DNA from: Sphaerochaeta globosa str. Buddy
Lineage (GTDB): Bacteria; Spirochaetota; Spirochaetia; Sphaerochaetales; Sphaerochaetaceae
DNA: 64,000 bases
Assembly (NCBI RefSeq): GCF_000190435.1
Contig: NC_015152.1
Span: 1,370,458 to 1,434,457, forward strand
Reading direction: 5' to 3'
The notes under the pieces are model-generated. The model did not search any database and had not been told where the DNA came from. It was given only the letters and a program-made list of their open reading frames with translations. Below are positions 8,274 through 16,891 of this stretch, piece by piece. Each line of letters opens with the position of its first letter. Position 1 is the stretch's first letter. The position numbers and the translations under genes were made by a program.

Positions 8274-9937
8274 CGAATTGTTGTATTCTTGCCTATCAGC
8301 TTGCCTTGACTTATCAAAGCTTGCACGATGTTTGCAATTGCAGGTGCTGCAATATTTGAACCCCAGATAGTGTCGCCTTTTGGATTGCCGGCCCCAACAT
8401 ACACGATGTATTTGGGGTTATCGATGGGGACCAAAGCCAAGGTCGAAGCCAACACGGTTCCATCCTCATAGCTGTTGGTTTGCGGATTGAGGATTTGTGC
8501 TGTTCCAGTTTTTACTCCCAAGTCAATTCCTGCAACATGTGCCCGAATTCCTGTACCGCCTTGCTGGGTTGCCTTGAGCATACCGCTACGGATTAGTGCG
8601 GTTGTCTCGCTGTCCAACACCTTTTCCAACACGGTACGCTCACGTTCATAGAGAACGCTTCCATCGACCGGTGAAGTCCGTCGGAGAATCAGATTGGGGC
8701 GCAATAGCTCACCTGAGGGACATAACGCTGTGGCGGCGGTTGCCAGATGAAGAGCTGAGGAAAGCAGTTCCTGACCGAACGAGATAGTCGCCTGAGACCG
8801 ACCGGACCATGTGGAAGGGGGAGCTATCTGCGATCGCGCCCGAGAGGGAAGCCCGATATCATAGGACGTGTTGAAGCCCAGGCTGTTGAGCACGTCATAG
8901 AAAGCCTTTGCATCGGTCTGTAGTGCCCAATGCACGATTGCCCCGTTGCAGGATTTGCTGATCATCGTTTCAGGATCGACCAGACCGTGTACTGCAGTAC
9001 AGTTGATGGTGATGTTGCTCTCTCCCGCTTTGAAGGTGTAGGTGCCATCACATTCAAAGCTTTCTTCGGTGTGGGCCTCCCCGCTCTTGAGCACTGCGGC
9101 AAGACTGAAGAGCTTGAAGACTGAACCCGGTTCAAACAGGTTGTTCACTGCATGGTTTTTACGCTGTTCCTCATTGGATGAGGAAAGGGCATTCACGTCA
9201 TACCAGGGGTAGCTGCTCATCCCCAGAATATCACCGTTAGAGGCATCCAGTACAAGCGCCATTGCATAATCGGGCATGTGTTCGTCGGCAATCTGCTGTA
9301 ATTGGACATCCAGGGTATACTGGATATCCAAATCCAGGGTGAGGGTGATGTCCTGTCCATAGGTGGTATGGGTATCACCCAGTGCAGGATAGGGGTTCAG
9401 ATACGTTTCCTGACTCAGCTCGATTCCTTCGATTCCCTCTCCCTCTGTATTGATGAAGCCGATGGTCTGTGATGCATGGAATTGGGCGGGGTAAGTCCTT
9501 CCCATCCGTTTCTCGACATTCACTTGGCCTCTGAGGGAATATTTCTGGATGGCATCCATAAGCGGCTGGACCATTCGGTCGTCGATACGTTCCTTGATTT
9601 GTGCATAGGTTGTATATGCAGCCGCTTTTTTTTGGATTTCGTCGGGATTCATCTGGACATAGGGTGCAATGACTTCGCTTACCAGCTGCAGATCCTTGAT
9701 GGCATTCAAATGGAGATAGACTCCCCAATAGGGTGTTTGGATGGCAAGAATTTGTTGATTCCTGTCGTAAATAGTGCCTCTGATTACTTGGTTCGCAACC
9801 TTTGGGTCAGTATAGGATGTAACGCTTCTTCGTTCAAAAAGCATTAAAAAGCCCAATCTGAGCAGAATTATTCCCAAAAATGTGATACATAGAAGGCAGA
9901 AGAGCCTGATATAGGAATGTTTTGGACTGGTAGCCAT
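8270..9937 (-). CDS. Class B penicillin-binding protein (FtsI/PBP2-type transpeptidase)
   Basis: Peptidoglycan D,D-transpeptidase of the monofunctional class B type. A single N-terminal membrane anchor (about residues 10-33) precedes a dimerisation/pedestal domain starting VIRGTIYDRNQQILA. The transpeptidase domain keeps all three catalytic motifs: S272-V-F-K275, S329-C-N331 and K476-T-G-T. There is no C-terminal PASTA domain. Length (555 aa) fits FtsI or a SpoVD-like protein; I cannot decide between division and elongation roles. The gene stands alone, divergent from a LysM protein. No Shine-Dalgarno is visible, and a TATAAA box ends 6 nt before the ATG. Confidence 0.9.
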   Translation of the reverse strand: MATSPKHSYIRLFCLLCITFLGIILLRLGFLMLFERRSVTSYTDPKVANQVIRGTIYDRNQQILAIQTPYWGVYLHLNAIKDLQLVSEVIAPYVQMNPDEIQKKAAAYTTYAQIKERIDDRMVQPLMDAIQKYSLRGQVNVEKRMGRTYPAQFHASQTIGFINTEGEGIEGIELSQETYLNPYPALGDTHTTYGQDITLTLDLDIQYTLDVQLQQIADEHMPDYAMALVLDASNGDILGMSSYPWYDVNALSSSNEEQRKNHAVNNLFEPGSVFKLFSLAAVLKSGEAHTEESFECDGTYTFKAGESNITINCTAVHGLVDPETMISKSCNGAIVHWALQTDAKAFYDVLNSLGFNTSYDIGLPSRARSQIAPPSTWSGRSQATISFGQELLSSALHLATAATALCPSGELLRPNLILRRTSPVDGSVLYERERTVLEKVLDSETTALIRSGMLKATQQGGTGIRAHVAGIDLGVKTGTAQILNPQTNSYEDGTVLASTLALVPIDNPKYIVYVGAGNPKGDTIWGSNIAAPAIANIVQALISQGKLIGKNTTIR

Positions 9938-9951
9938 GATTGTTTTATACT
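9922..9951 (+). promoter_or_regulatory. Candidate promoter of the LysM/LytM gene
   Basis: TTGGAC (9922-9927), an 18-nt spacer and TATACT (9946-9951) lie just upstream of the LysM gene, inside the 5' end of the divergent PBP gene. The -35 is a moderate match, the -10 a good one. The predicted start near 9958 leaves a 20-nt leader that contains the GGAAAGG ribosome site. Confidence 0.45.
9944..9949 (-). promoter_or_regulatory. -10-like box directly before the PBP start
   Basis: Read on the minus strand, TATAAA is followed by six bases and then the ATG of the PBP gene. Transcription from such a box would begin at or next to the start codon, which agrees with the absence of a ribosome site. No good -35 was found, so the call is tentative. 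Confidence 0.3.
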
Positions 9952-9978
9952 ACTATGTAGGAAAGGTAATGTCGAGCT

Positions 9979-11097
9979 ATGGCAAAAGACTACTATGATG
10001 ATATGCAGGAGCGATCTTCCTGGCGTGCCAAAACGGAGGGTCAGCGAACAAAACCCAGCCGTGGTCTGATTTGGACCATTGCATTGGGCATTGCCATTTG
10101 CGTGGTGGTGATTGTTATTTGGTATCAATTTTTCCCAGCGCTGGATTCCAAGGGCGGCGAAGGTTCCAAACCCGTTGTAGAGTTGTTGCCTACGGTTGAG
10201 AAAATTAGTGATGCCCCTGAGGTTGTACCGGTGCTGGCCCCTTCAGCTGAACCCCCATCTACTCCTGTTGCAGGATCCATAGCCGATGCTGCAGTAATCG
10301 ATACCCAAGCTCGCTCTCTTTCCGACCGACCTGCACCGGTCCGCTCAGCCAACTCGGTTACCATCCAATATGCCGATCACCTTGTTGCCGCAGGCGAGGA
10401 CCTGGCATCCATCGCAGCCATGTATACTTTGAAAACCCAGACGCTGATCAGTGTCAACCAAATTCGCAATATCCAGGCTATCCGCGAGGGTGTAACCCTC
10501 AAGATCCCCGACCGCGATGGACAACTGTACACCGTTCGGGAAGGGGATATGCTTTCAACCATCGCCCGCAAGTACAGTCCTTCGCTTGGATGGAAAACGC
10601 TGCAGGAAATAAACGGCTTGAAGAGTGAGAACATCCTTGTCGGTCAGCAGCTGTTTATTCCCGACACTTCTTCTGCATCCACCAGCCAGTTGACTGATGT
10701 AGCTCCCATCCAATTCCAGAAACCTGCCTCAGGCACGATTACCACACTCTTTGGCCAACCCTATATCAACCCGGCAACAGGTACAAGCGAAAGCATAACG
10801 GGTATCCTGTTGGTTGGTAATTGGGGCTCGGCCGTCGTGGCATCCGCAAGCGGTCAAGTCGTGGATGCCGGTTACGAGGTGAAGGGCAGGGGAAGGTTTG
10901 TCGTACTCAGTCATGAGGGTGGCTACCGTACCAGCTATTATCATTTGGAGAATGTTGAGGTCCGTATCGGCATGACTCTTTCCAAGGGTGAAACGATCGG
11001 CAGCATCGGTACCAGCGGAACCAGCTATGATCGGCCTACGCTTTTCTTCAGCATTGAACAATCGGGTATCGCTCTCGATCCGACACAGTTCTTCTAG
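9979..11097 (+). CDS. Membrane-anchored LysM protein with degenerate LytM (M23) domain
   Basis: Probable envelope protein that binds peptidoglycan. A basic N-terminus precedes one transmembrane helix (about residues 31-53, LIWTIALGIAICVVVIVIW). After a Pro/Ala-rich linker come two LysM domains (about 125-172, and 178-225 starting YTVREGDMLSTIARKY), then an M23-type beta-sheet domain to the C-terminus. The zinc ligands of active M23 enzymes are not seen: the HxxxD position reads SITGILLV and the HxH position reads RPTLFFSIE. It therefore looks like an EnvC/NlpD-type amidase regulator rather than an endopeptidase. It is divergent from the PBP gene, consistent with a cell-wall role. Confidence 0.85.
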   Translation: MAKDYYDDMQERSSWRAKTEGQRTKPSRGLIWTIALGIAICVVVIVIWYQFFPALDSKGGEGSKPVVELLPTVEKISDAPEVVPVLAPSAEPPSTPVAGSIADAAVIDTQARSLSDRPAPVRSANSVTIQYADHLVAAGEDLASIAAMYTLKTQTLISVNQIRNIQAIREGVTLKIPDRDGQLYTVREGDMLSTIARKYSPSLGWKTLQEINGLKSENILVGQQLFIPDTSSASTSQLTDVAPIQFQKPASGTITTLFGQPYINPATGTSESITGILLVGNWGSAVVASASGQVVDAGYEVKGRGRFVVLSHEGGYRTSYYHLENVEVRIGMTLSKGETIGSIGTSGTSYDRPTLFFSIEQSGIALDPTQFF

Positions 11098-11131
11098 AAA
11101 ACTAATAATCAAATAAGCAAAGAACTCTAGA

Positions 11132-11167
11132 AACAAAAAACAAAAAAGGGACCGGAAATCCGGTCCC
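11132..11167 (-). terminator. Rho-independent terminator of secA
   Basis: GGGACCGG (11148-11155), loop AAAT and CCGGTCCC (11160-11167) form a perfect 8-bp stem. On the minus strand it is followed by a T-rich run (the A-run at 11132-11147), 7 nt after the secA stop. On the plus strand there is no T-run. Confidence 0.9.
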
Positions 11168-11173
11168 AATCTA

Positions 11174-13939
11174 TCAGCTATTCTTTCCATGACATTGCTT
11201 GTATTTCTTTCCGCTTCCACAGGGACACGGATCGTTGCGTCCGACCTTCGGTTGGTCGCGCCTGATTGTGACTGCAGCCACATCGCCGCCGCCCTGAACG
11301 CGCCTATTGGGCTGCGACTCCGAGGCGAACGCCCCTTTTGCCGTATGGGATTCAACCATTTTCGCCTTGCTGCTCGGCCTTTGATACGACTGCTCGGGAC
11401 GGGTTATCTGTACCCGTACCAACGTCTGGGCCATGAAGTGCTTGATACCTTCAAGCATCTCATTGAAGATTTCAAAACCTTCGACCTTGTACTCCACCAG
11501 TGGATTCTTCTGGGCGTAGGAGCGTAAGCTCACAGCGTCGCGAAGGTCCTCAAGGGTGGTTAGGTGATCCTGCCAGCGAAGATCGACCTGCCTGAGGTAA
11601 TTGAACCGAAGAAAATCGTTGAAAGGCTTTTCTCCTGTCAGTGCTACCTTGGAGTCAATTTCCGTATCAATGCACTGTTGAAGATGCTGCTTATATGCCT
11701 CACTGGTCGCTTTTTCGTCCAAGACAGGGACTTCAAGCTGGAAGGTGGTCAGCATTTCTGAAAGGATTTTCACGCCTTTCTGGTCATCTTTGACATTTGC
11801 AAAAACCGTGTCGACAATCTGGAAACTGATTTCATGGCAGATTGCCCTGACTCTTTCAAGCAAATGCTCGTCGCTAAGGATCGCATCACGTTCTGCATAC
11901 ATGAAGTTGCGCTGCTCATTGAGCACATCGTCATAATCGAGCAGATGTTTTCTGATTTCGAAGTTGCGGTCCTCCACTCGTTTCTGGGCTTTCTCGATGG
12001 CATTGGAGAGCATACGGTGTTCGATGGGCTCCCCGTCCTGCATACCGATTTTCCCCAGGATGTTCTTCAGATTTTCCGATGCGAAGAGCCTCATCAGAGG
12101 ATCGTCCAACGAGACGAAGAAACGGCTTGCACCGGGATCCCCCTGCCTGCCGCTTCGTCCCCTGAGCTGGTTGTCGATACGCCTGGACTCATGCCTTTCA
12201 GTTCCAAGGATGTAGAGCCCTCCGAGTGTCTTTACCTCTTCATAATCCTTTTTCCAGGAAGGGAAGACTTCCTTGAGTGCCTTTGCAAACTCTTCAGGCG
12301 AAGCTTCTGTGCCGCATAGTCTGCGAGCCCTAGCATCTATACTGCCTCCGAGCTTGATGTCTGTTCCTCGACCGGCCATGTTTGTAGCGATGGTGACGGC
12401 CCCCTTGGCGCCGGCCTCCTCAATGATCATGGCCTCGCGAGCATGGTTCTTTGCGTTGAGCACTTCATGCTTGATGCCCATTCTGCGCAGTAAAAGCGAT
12501 AGGAGTTCACTTTTCTCTATGCTGATGGTACCTACCAGAATGGGTTGTCCAGTCTTGTGTACCCGCTCGATCTCCTCACAGATTGCCTTGAATTTGAACT
12601 GCTCGTTGTAATAAACCAAATCAGGGAAGTCCTTACGGACAACTTGCTTGTTGGTAGGGATTACGACGACATCGAGGTTGTAGATTTTCAGGAATTCCGG
12701 GGCTTCGGTATCTGCAGTACCGGTCATGCCGCTGATCTTGTCGTACATGCGGAAGAAGTTTTGGAACGTAATGGTAGCCAGTGTTTTGTTCTGCCCAAGA
12801 ATCTTGATTTTTTCCTTGGCTTCGATCGCTTGGTGCAGTCCATCGCTGTACCGTCTTCCATGCAGGATGCGGCCGGTGAATTCGTCGACAATCTGGACTT
12901 GTCCCTCAACTACGACATAATCGACATCATTGCTATACAGGCGCAGTGCTTTCACAGCCTGGGTGACATAGTGCACATACTCAAAATTCTCATCGGCATA
13001 GACTGAACCGTTGATGACATGGTGCTTGTTGAGCAGCTCTTCCATGTGGAGCATACCCTGATTGGTGAAGGAAACTTTCTTCTGCTTCTCATCGAGCTTG
13101 TAATCGCCGCGTTCCTCAAACGGTTTTGCATTGCGTTCGAAGCGTGAAAGCGGGTCCTGCTCAAAGTAGTCACCGGTCTCCGGATCCTTATCACACTCAA
13201 CCAAGAAAGCAGCAATTTTTGCAGCTCCCAGCACTTGGGCTGAATCGTCTTCACTTTGGCCGCTGATGATCAGTGGCGTTCTTGCTTCGTCTATGAGAAT
13301 GGAGTCAATTTCATCGATGATGCAGTAATGGTGCTTGGGTTGGATTTTCTCCTGGGCCGACCATTTCATGTTGTCCCTGAGGTAATCAAAACCAAACTCA
13401 TTGTTTGTTCCGTAGGTAACATCCCTGCTGTAAGCCCGTCTTTTGGCCTCATTGTCCATATCGGAGAGAATGACTCCAACCGAAAGGCCCAAGAACTCAT
13501 AAATGGGTCCCATCCAGGAAGCGTCACGTCCGGCTAGGTAGTCGTTGACGGTGACAATATGCACCCCTTTATTTTCCAACGCATTCAGATAGGCGGCGGG
13601 AACACAGGTGAGCGTCTTGCCTTCACCGGTTTTCATTTCCAAGATTTTTCCTTGATGGAGTACTGCCGCTCCCATGATCTGTACATCGTAATGGCGTTCG
13701 CCCAACACCCGTTTTGCTGCTTCCCTGGCCAAGGCGAATGCCTTGGGCAACAAACTTTCCAAGCTGGCGCCTTGGGCAACTTGCTGCCGAAAGAGGACAG
13801 TCTGCGCGGGAAACTGATCGTCGGACAGTGCCGAGGCCCAAGCTTCCTCCTTGTTTACCAGTTCTACGAGGGGGACGAGTGACCTCAAGTCCTTGTCTTG
13901 CTTGGTTCCGAACAATTTTGTAAAAAATGAGCTGCCCAT
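11174..13939 (-). CDS. secA: Preprotein translocase ATPase SecA
   Basis: SecA is the motor that drives unfolded preproteins through SecYEG. The first ATP-binding fold has the motif MKTGEGKTL near residue 100 and the DEAD-type box [18 protein letters not shown]. The preprotein cross-linking, helical scaffold and wing regions follow, with [12 protein letters not shown] in the second fold. The C-terminus has the SEC-C zinc motif [14 protein letters not shown] chose ATG 13939 ([11 protein letters not shown]), preceded by a purine-rich AAGAGAG, over an upstream in-frame ATG at 13999. Length about 921 aa, normal. It is monocistronic, divergent from murG. Confidence 0.97.
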   Translation of the reverse strand: MGSSFFTKLFGTKQDKDLRSLVPLVELVNKEEAWASALSDDQFPAQTVLFRQQVAQGASLESLLPKAFALAREAAKRVLGERHYDVQIMGAAVLHQGKILEMKTGEGKTLTCVPAAYLNALENKGVHIVTVNDYLAGRDASWMGPIYEFLGLSVGVILSDMDNEAKRRAYSRDVTYGTNNEFGFDYLRDNMKWSAQEKIQPKHHYCIIDEIDSILIDEARTPLIISGQSEDDSAQVLGAAKIAAFLVECDKDPETGDYFEQDPLSRFERNAKPFEERGDYKLDEKQKKVSFTNQGMLHMEELLNKHHVINGSVYADENFEYVHYVTQAVKALRLYSNDVDYVVVEGQVQIVDEFTGRILHGRRYSDGLHQAIEAKEKIKILGQNKTLATITFQNFFRMYDKISGMTGTADTEAPEFLKIYNLDVVVIPTNKQVVRKDFPDLVYYNEQFKFKAICEEIERVHKTGQPILVGTISIEKSELLSLLLRRMGIKHEVLNAKNHAREAMIIEEAGAKGAVTIATNMAGRGTDIKLGGSIDARARRLCGTEASPEEFAKALKEVFPSWKKDYEEVKTLGGLYILGTERHESRRIDNQLRGRSGRQGDPGASRFFVSLDDPLMRLFASENLKNILGKIGMQDGEPIEHRMLSNAIEKAQKRVEDRNFEIRKHLLDYDDVLNEQRNFMYAERDAILSDEHLLERVRAICHEISFQIVDTVFANVKDDQKGVKILSEMLTTFQLEVPVLDEKATSEAYKQHLQQCIDTEIDSKVALTGEKPFNDFLRFNYLRQVDLRWQDHLTTLEDLRDAVSLRSYAQKNPLVEYKVEGFEIFNEMLEGIKHFMAQTLVRVQITRPEQSYQRPSSKAKMVESHTAKGAFASESQPNRRVQGGGDVAAVTIRRDQPKVGRNDPCPCGSGKKYKQCHGKNS

Positions 13940-14101
13940 GGATATCTCTCTTGCATGCAAATATTGAGGAGCTTGGCCCCTCCTTCCCAGTATACTCATT
14001 CTCGCAGGCCAAGAAAAGTGAAACCATGAGAAAAAGGTGGGACAAATCTACCCACACTGTATCAAGATGATACAAATCACTAGTCGTTTACCGTCTGACA
14101 T

Positions 14102-14109
14102 GGTATAGT
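14102..14109 (+). promoter_or_regulatory. Extended -10 element directly before murG
   Basis: TGG followed by TATAGT (14104-14109) is an extended -10 box, with only six bases between it and the murG ATG at 14116. The initiating base would be at the start codon. There is no clear -35 and no well-spaced Shine-Dalgarno (AAGG is only 1 nt away). Confidence 0.4.
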
Positions 14110-14115
14110 CAAGGC

Positions 14116-15186
14116 ATGGTTGTCTGCTATACAGGGGGCGGTACCCTCGGTCATATCTACCCTGCACTTGCCGTACACGAAGAGCTTGTACAGCATGCAG
14201 GGTATCGGGCTTTCTGGATTGGCAGGGACGAGAACAGCGAGCGGGAAGTGGTCCAGAAGCAGGGTATTCCCTTTTTTGCCATCCGCAGTGGGAAGTTGAG
14301 ACGTTATCGGTCGATTCAGAATCTACTGGACATAGGCAATGTCCTGTCCGGATTTTGGCAGGCCTTCTTCATTCTTAAGCGCAACAGAGCCGATGTACTC
14401 TTTTCCAAGGGGGGCTTCGTTTCCGTGCCACCGGTGTTGGCAGCATTTTTCCTGGGAATTCCTGTAGTAAGTCATGAAAGTGATGCGAGTGCAGGCCTGG
14501 CGACCCGTATCAATGCCCATTTCTCACGCTATGTCTGTGTACCGTTTGCACAAGGATTTGAAAGCATAAAGGCTTCCAAACGTGTGGTTACCGGCAATCC
14601 GATCCGTTCCGGTCTGGTTGAAAAGGCCGATACCCCCTATGATGAAACGGAGCTACCGTTTATCGGCAGGGACGACAAGCTGCTTCTCGTCCTTGGGGGC
14701 AGCAGCGGATCACAGCAAATCAATGCACTGGTCCGTACCCATCTTGAAGCCTTGACCCAGATGGCCTATGTGTATCATCAATGCGGCTCCAAGGATGTAC
14801 AAAACCTCCGATTTGAGCGCTACACAGAAGTTGCTTTCATCACGGACTTGTTGCCGTCGCTGCTCAAACGTGCAGACTTGGTAGTCAGCCGTGCAGGGGC
14901 GAATACCATAGCCGAACTTGCACTCTTTGGTTGTCCCAGCCTGCTCATACCCTTGGGGCGGGAATATAGCAGGGGAGACCAGATAGATAATGCACTCCAC
15001 CTTGCCTCTCTGGATGCCGCCCGCACGCTCGTATCTGAAACAGACCTCAATCGGTTTGTTGATGAAGTAAAAGACTTGCTGGACAACCGGCAAAAGCGCA
15101 CAATGCTCTCTGAGAATAGTAGGAAGTTGGCACAAAAAGATTGTGCACATCGTATAGCAGAGCTGCTTTGCAGCATGAAGGAGTAA
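14116..15186 (+). CDS. murG: MurG, lipid II-forming N-acetylglucosaminyltransferase
   Basis: MurG adds GlcNAc from UDP-GlcNAc to lipid I on the inner face of the membrane, giving lipid II. It is a GT-B fold of two domains (356 aa). The N-terminal glycine loop GGGTLGHIYPALAV differs slightly from the usual GGTGGH form, and a second loop LLVLGGSSGSQQIN sits at the domain start near residue 190. The UDP-GlcNAc region reads VVSRAGANTIAELALFGCPSLLIP. It begins a plus-strand run and is 3 nt before the cvpA-like gene. It is not in a mur/mra cluster here, but is near secA. Confidence 0.93.
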   Translation: MVVCYTGGGTLGHIYPALAVHEELVQHAGYRAFWIGRDENSEREVVQKQGIPFFAIRSGKLRRYRSIQNLLDIGNVLSGFWQAFFILKRNRADVLFSKGGFVSVPPVLAAFFLGIPVVSHESDASAGLATRINAHFSRYVCVPFAQGFESIKASKRVVTGNPIRSGLVEKADTPYDETELPFIGRDDKLLLVLGGSSGSQQINALVRTHLEALTQMAYVYHQCGSKDVQNLRFERYTEVAFITDLLPSLLKRADLVVSRAGANTIAELALFGCPSLLIPLGREYSRGDQIDNALHLASLDAARTLVSETDLNRFVDEVKDLLDNRQKRTMLSENSRKLAQKDCAHRIAELLCSMKE

Positions 15187-15189
15187 GGT

Positions 15190-15717
15190 ATGCAATGGGG
15201 ATTGACCATCGGATCCGTGTATTTCAACTCAATTGACATCATTGTCTTCGTACTGGCAATTATTGGGGGCATTGCAGATACCCTTACCGGGTTCGCCGAT
15301 GCATTCTCACACCGCAGCGGGTACATCGTCGGATTTTTCTCTGGTCTTATGTTCACCCGCATTATTGCTGACCTGTTCACTCAGTCCTTTGCCTTGCCGC
15401 CGCTTCTTTCCAGCTTGATCGCCTTTGTTATCCTGTTCCTTATCGGCTACGGCTTGACGCGCATCGTTGGCAATCTGCTGGAAACCGCCCTCAATGCCAC
15501 CGGTCTTAAGGCAGTGAATGGGCTTCTTGGGTTTTTGTGGGGTGTCATCGAGGTTGTTATCGCTGCAAGTGTTGTCATCTATGTGCTTGAGTTGCAAAAA
15601 GTATTTGACCTCTCACCGATTTTCGATGCAAGCCAGTTTGTGATCAATATCGTCCGACCCTTGGTACCCGACACAGTGAATTGGTTCTCATCCTCATTAC
15701 AGGTAGCCCATGTTTGA
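15190..15717 (+). CDS. CvpA-family membrane protein
   Basis: Small integral membrane protein (175 aa) of the CvpA family, named for a gene needed for colicin V production in E. coli; the biochemical role is not well settled. Four hydrophobic segments are visible (about residues 13-33, 40-62, 70-98, 108-135), with the family-type N-terminus NSIDIIVFVLAIIGGIADTL. It starts 3 nt after murG with AGGAG before the ATG and overlaps the next gene by 8 nt, so it is part of the murG operon. Confidence 0.75.
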   Translation: MQWGLTIGSVYFNSIDIIVFVLAIIGGIADTLTGFADAFSHRSGYIVGFFSGLMFTRIIADLFTQSFALPPLLSSLIAFVILFLIGYGLTRIVGNLLETALNATGLKAVNGLLGFLWGVIEVVIAASVVIYVLELQKVFDLSPIFDASQFVINIVRPLVPDTVNWFSSSLQVAHV

Positions 15718-16891
15718 AAAGCTTGAACCCTTTCAGCGCGCCTTGGCGGAACAGATGCGCACGCAGATTGAAGGCGGTACATTCAGTCAGGTGAATTTGT
15801 TCGGAGGACCACGCTACAGTCTCAGAATGAGCTTTGCCTTGGAGGCAGCCCGCATTCTCTCCTGCAACGATCAGGGCCTGGAAGGTTGTACGTGTGGAAG
15901 TTGCCGTAAATTTGCAACCCTTTCTGCTTCAAATGTCTTGGTGGTAAGCCAGCGGGATCACAAAAGCATGATCGAGACCAACCTGTCCGCCTTCATGCGT
16001 CAATGCAACGAGTTTTCAAAAATCCAGGTAATTCGGAGCATTCGCATCCTACTACTTCAGTATAATAGCTTTTTCACTCCGGCAAACCCTACCCAGAATA
16101 CTGCTTTCGATGCAGCCGCTGCAGTCAATGAGTTGCTCATTTCCCTCAGCCAAGAAAAGGATCTGGGACCCAAGGAAGCAAAAAAATGGGCTGACGACCT
16201 TCGTTCTGCCCTCAAGAGTCTGTATGCGGCCAGCCGCAAGAATACCACGATCACCATCGGTCAGGTACGGGCGGTGGATGAATGGGTAAACCAAACCAGC
16301 ATGGGCTCAAGCAAGCGATTCATTATTCTTGAAGCGATGGAACAGACCAATGTCTCTGCGCGCAATAGTCTGCTTAAGATTTTGGAAGAACCGCCGGAGG
16401 ATACTTATTTCTTTCTTATCAGCGAATTTCCCAACCGTATTATGAGTACCATCCTTTCTCGGGTGAGAAGGTATGCATTCCCTCCGTTGGGAAAAGAAGC
16501 GGTTGGCCGCTATCTAGAGCCGTATTACCTCCATGACAAGGAATATGAGAGCTTGGAACAGTTCTACCTTGAAGGCGGGGGTATGGACCTCCAAAAGAAT
16601 CGCCAGATCGCCAGCATGATTTTTTCATCAGTACAGAGCAACCGGTATATAAGCCTTGGCGATTTACAGCAGTTACTCTCCAATGTTGATGACATGGACA
16701 GTTATGAGTACGTGTTGCGATCGTTTTTGGACCAGCTCTCGCTTGAACTGGAAGAGGGAAACCTTGCCACAGATTTGGCCTACAAGCTCTCCAATCTGGT
16801 GAGCAGCAGTTTTTCGGAGGGGCAGTTGTACAATCAGAACGGGCGTCTGATGTTGGAGTCCTTGTACTACCGTTTGATGGAGGCGCGATGA
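15710..16891 (+). CDS. holB: DNA polymerase III delta'-like clamp-loader subunit
   Basis: AAA+ protein resembling the delta' subunit of the clamp loader. The first domain reads VNLFGGPRYSLRMSFALEAA where an active subunit would have a Walker A; the lysine is missing, as is usual for delta'. A cysteine cluster (CNDQ...CTCGSC, about residues 57-70) fits the zinc module of the gamma/delta' family. The sensor-1 region reads SLLKILEEPPEDTYFFLIS, a strong family match, then ILSRVRRYAFPPL. There is an insertion of about 70 residues before it (130-200). It overlaps both neighbours by 4-8 nt. Spirochaete-specific divergence makes holB probable rather than certain. Confidence 0.75.
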   Translation: MFEKLEPFQRALAEQMRTQIEGGTFSQVNLFGGPRYSLRMSFALEAARILSCNDQGLEGCTCGSCRKFATLSASNVLVVSQRDHKSMIETNLSAFMRQCNEFSKIQVIRSIRILLLQYNSFFTPANPTQNTAFDAAAAVNELLISLSQEKDLGPKEAKKWADDLRSALKSLYAASRKNTTITIGQVRAVDEWVNQTSMGSSKRFIILEAMEQTNVSARNSLLKILEEPPEDTYFFLISEFPNRIMSTILSRVRRYAFPPLGKEAVGRYLEPYYLHDKEYESLEQFYLEGGGMDLQKNRQIASMIFSSVQSNRYISLGDLQQLLSNVDDMDSYEYVLRSFLDQLSLELEEGNLATDLAYKLSNLVSSSFSEGQLYNQNGRLMLESLYYRLMEAR

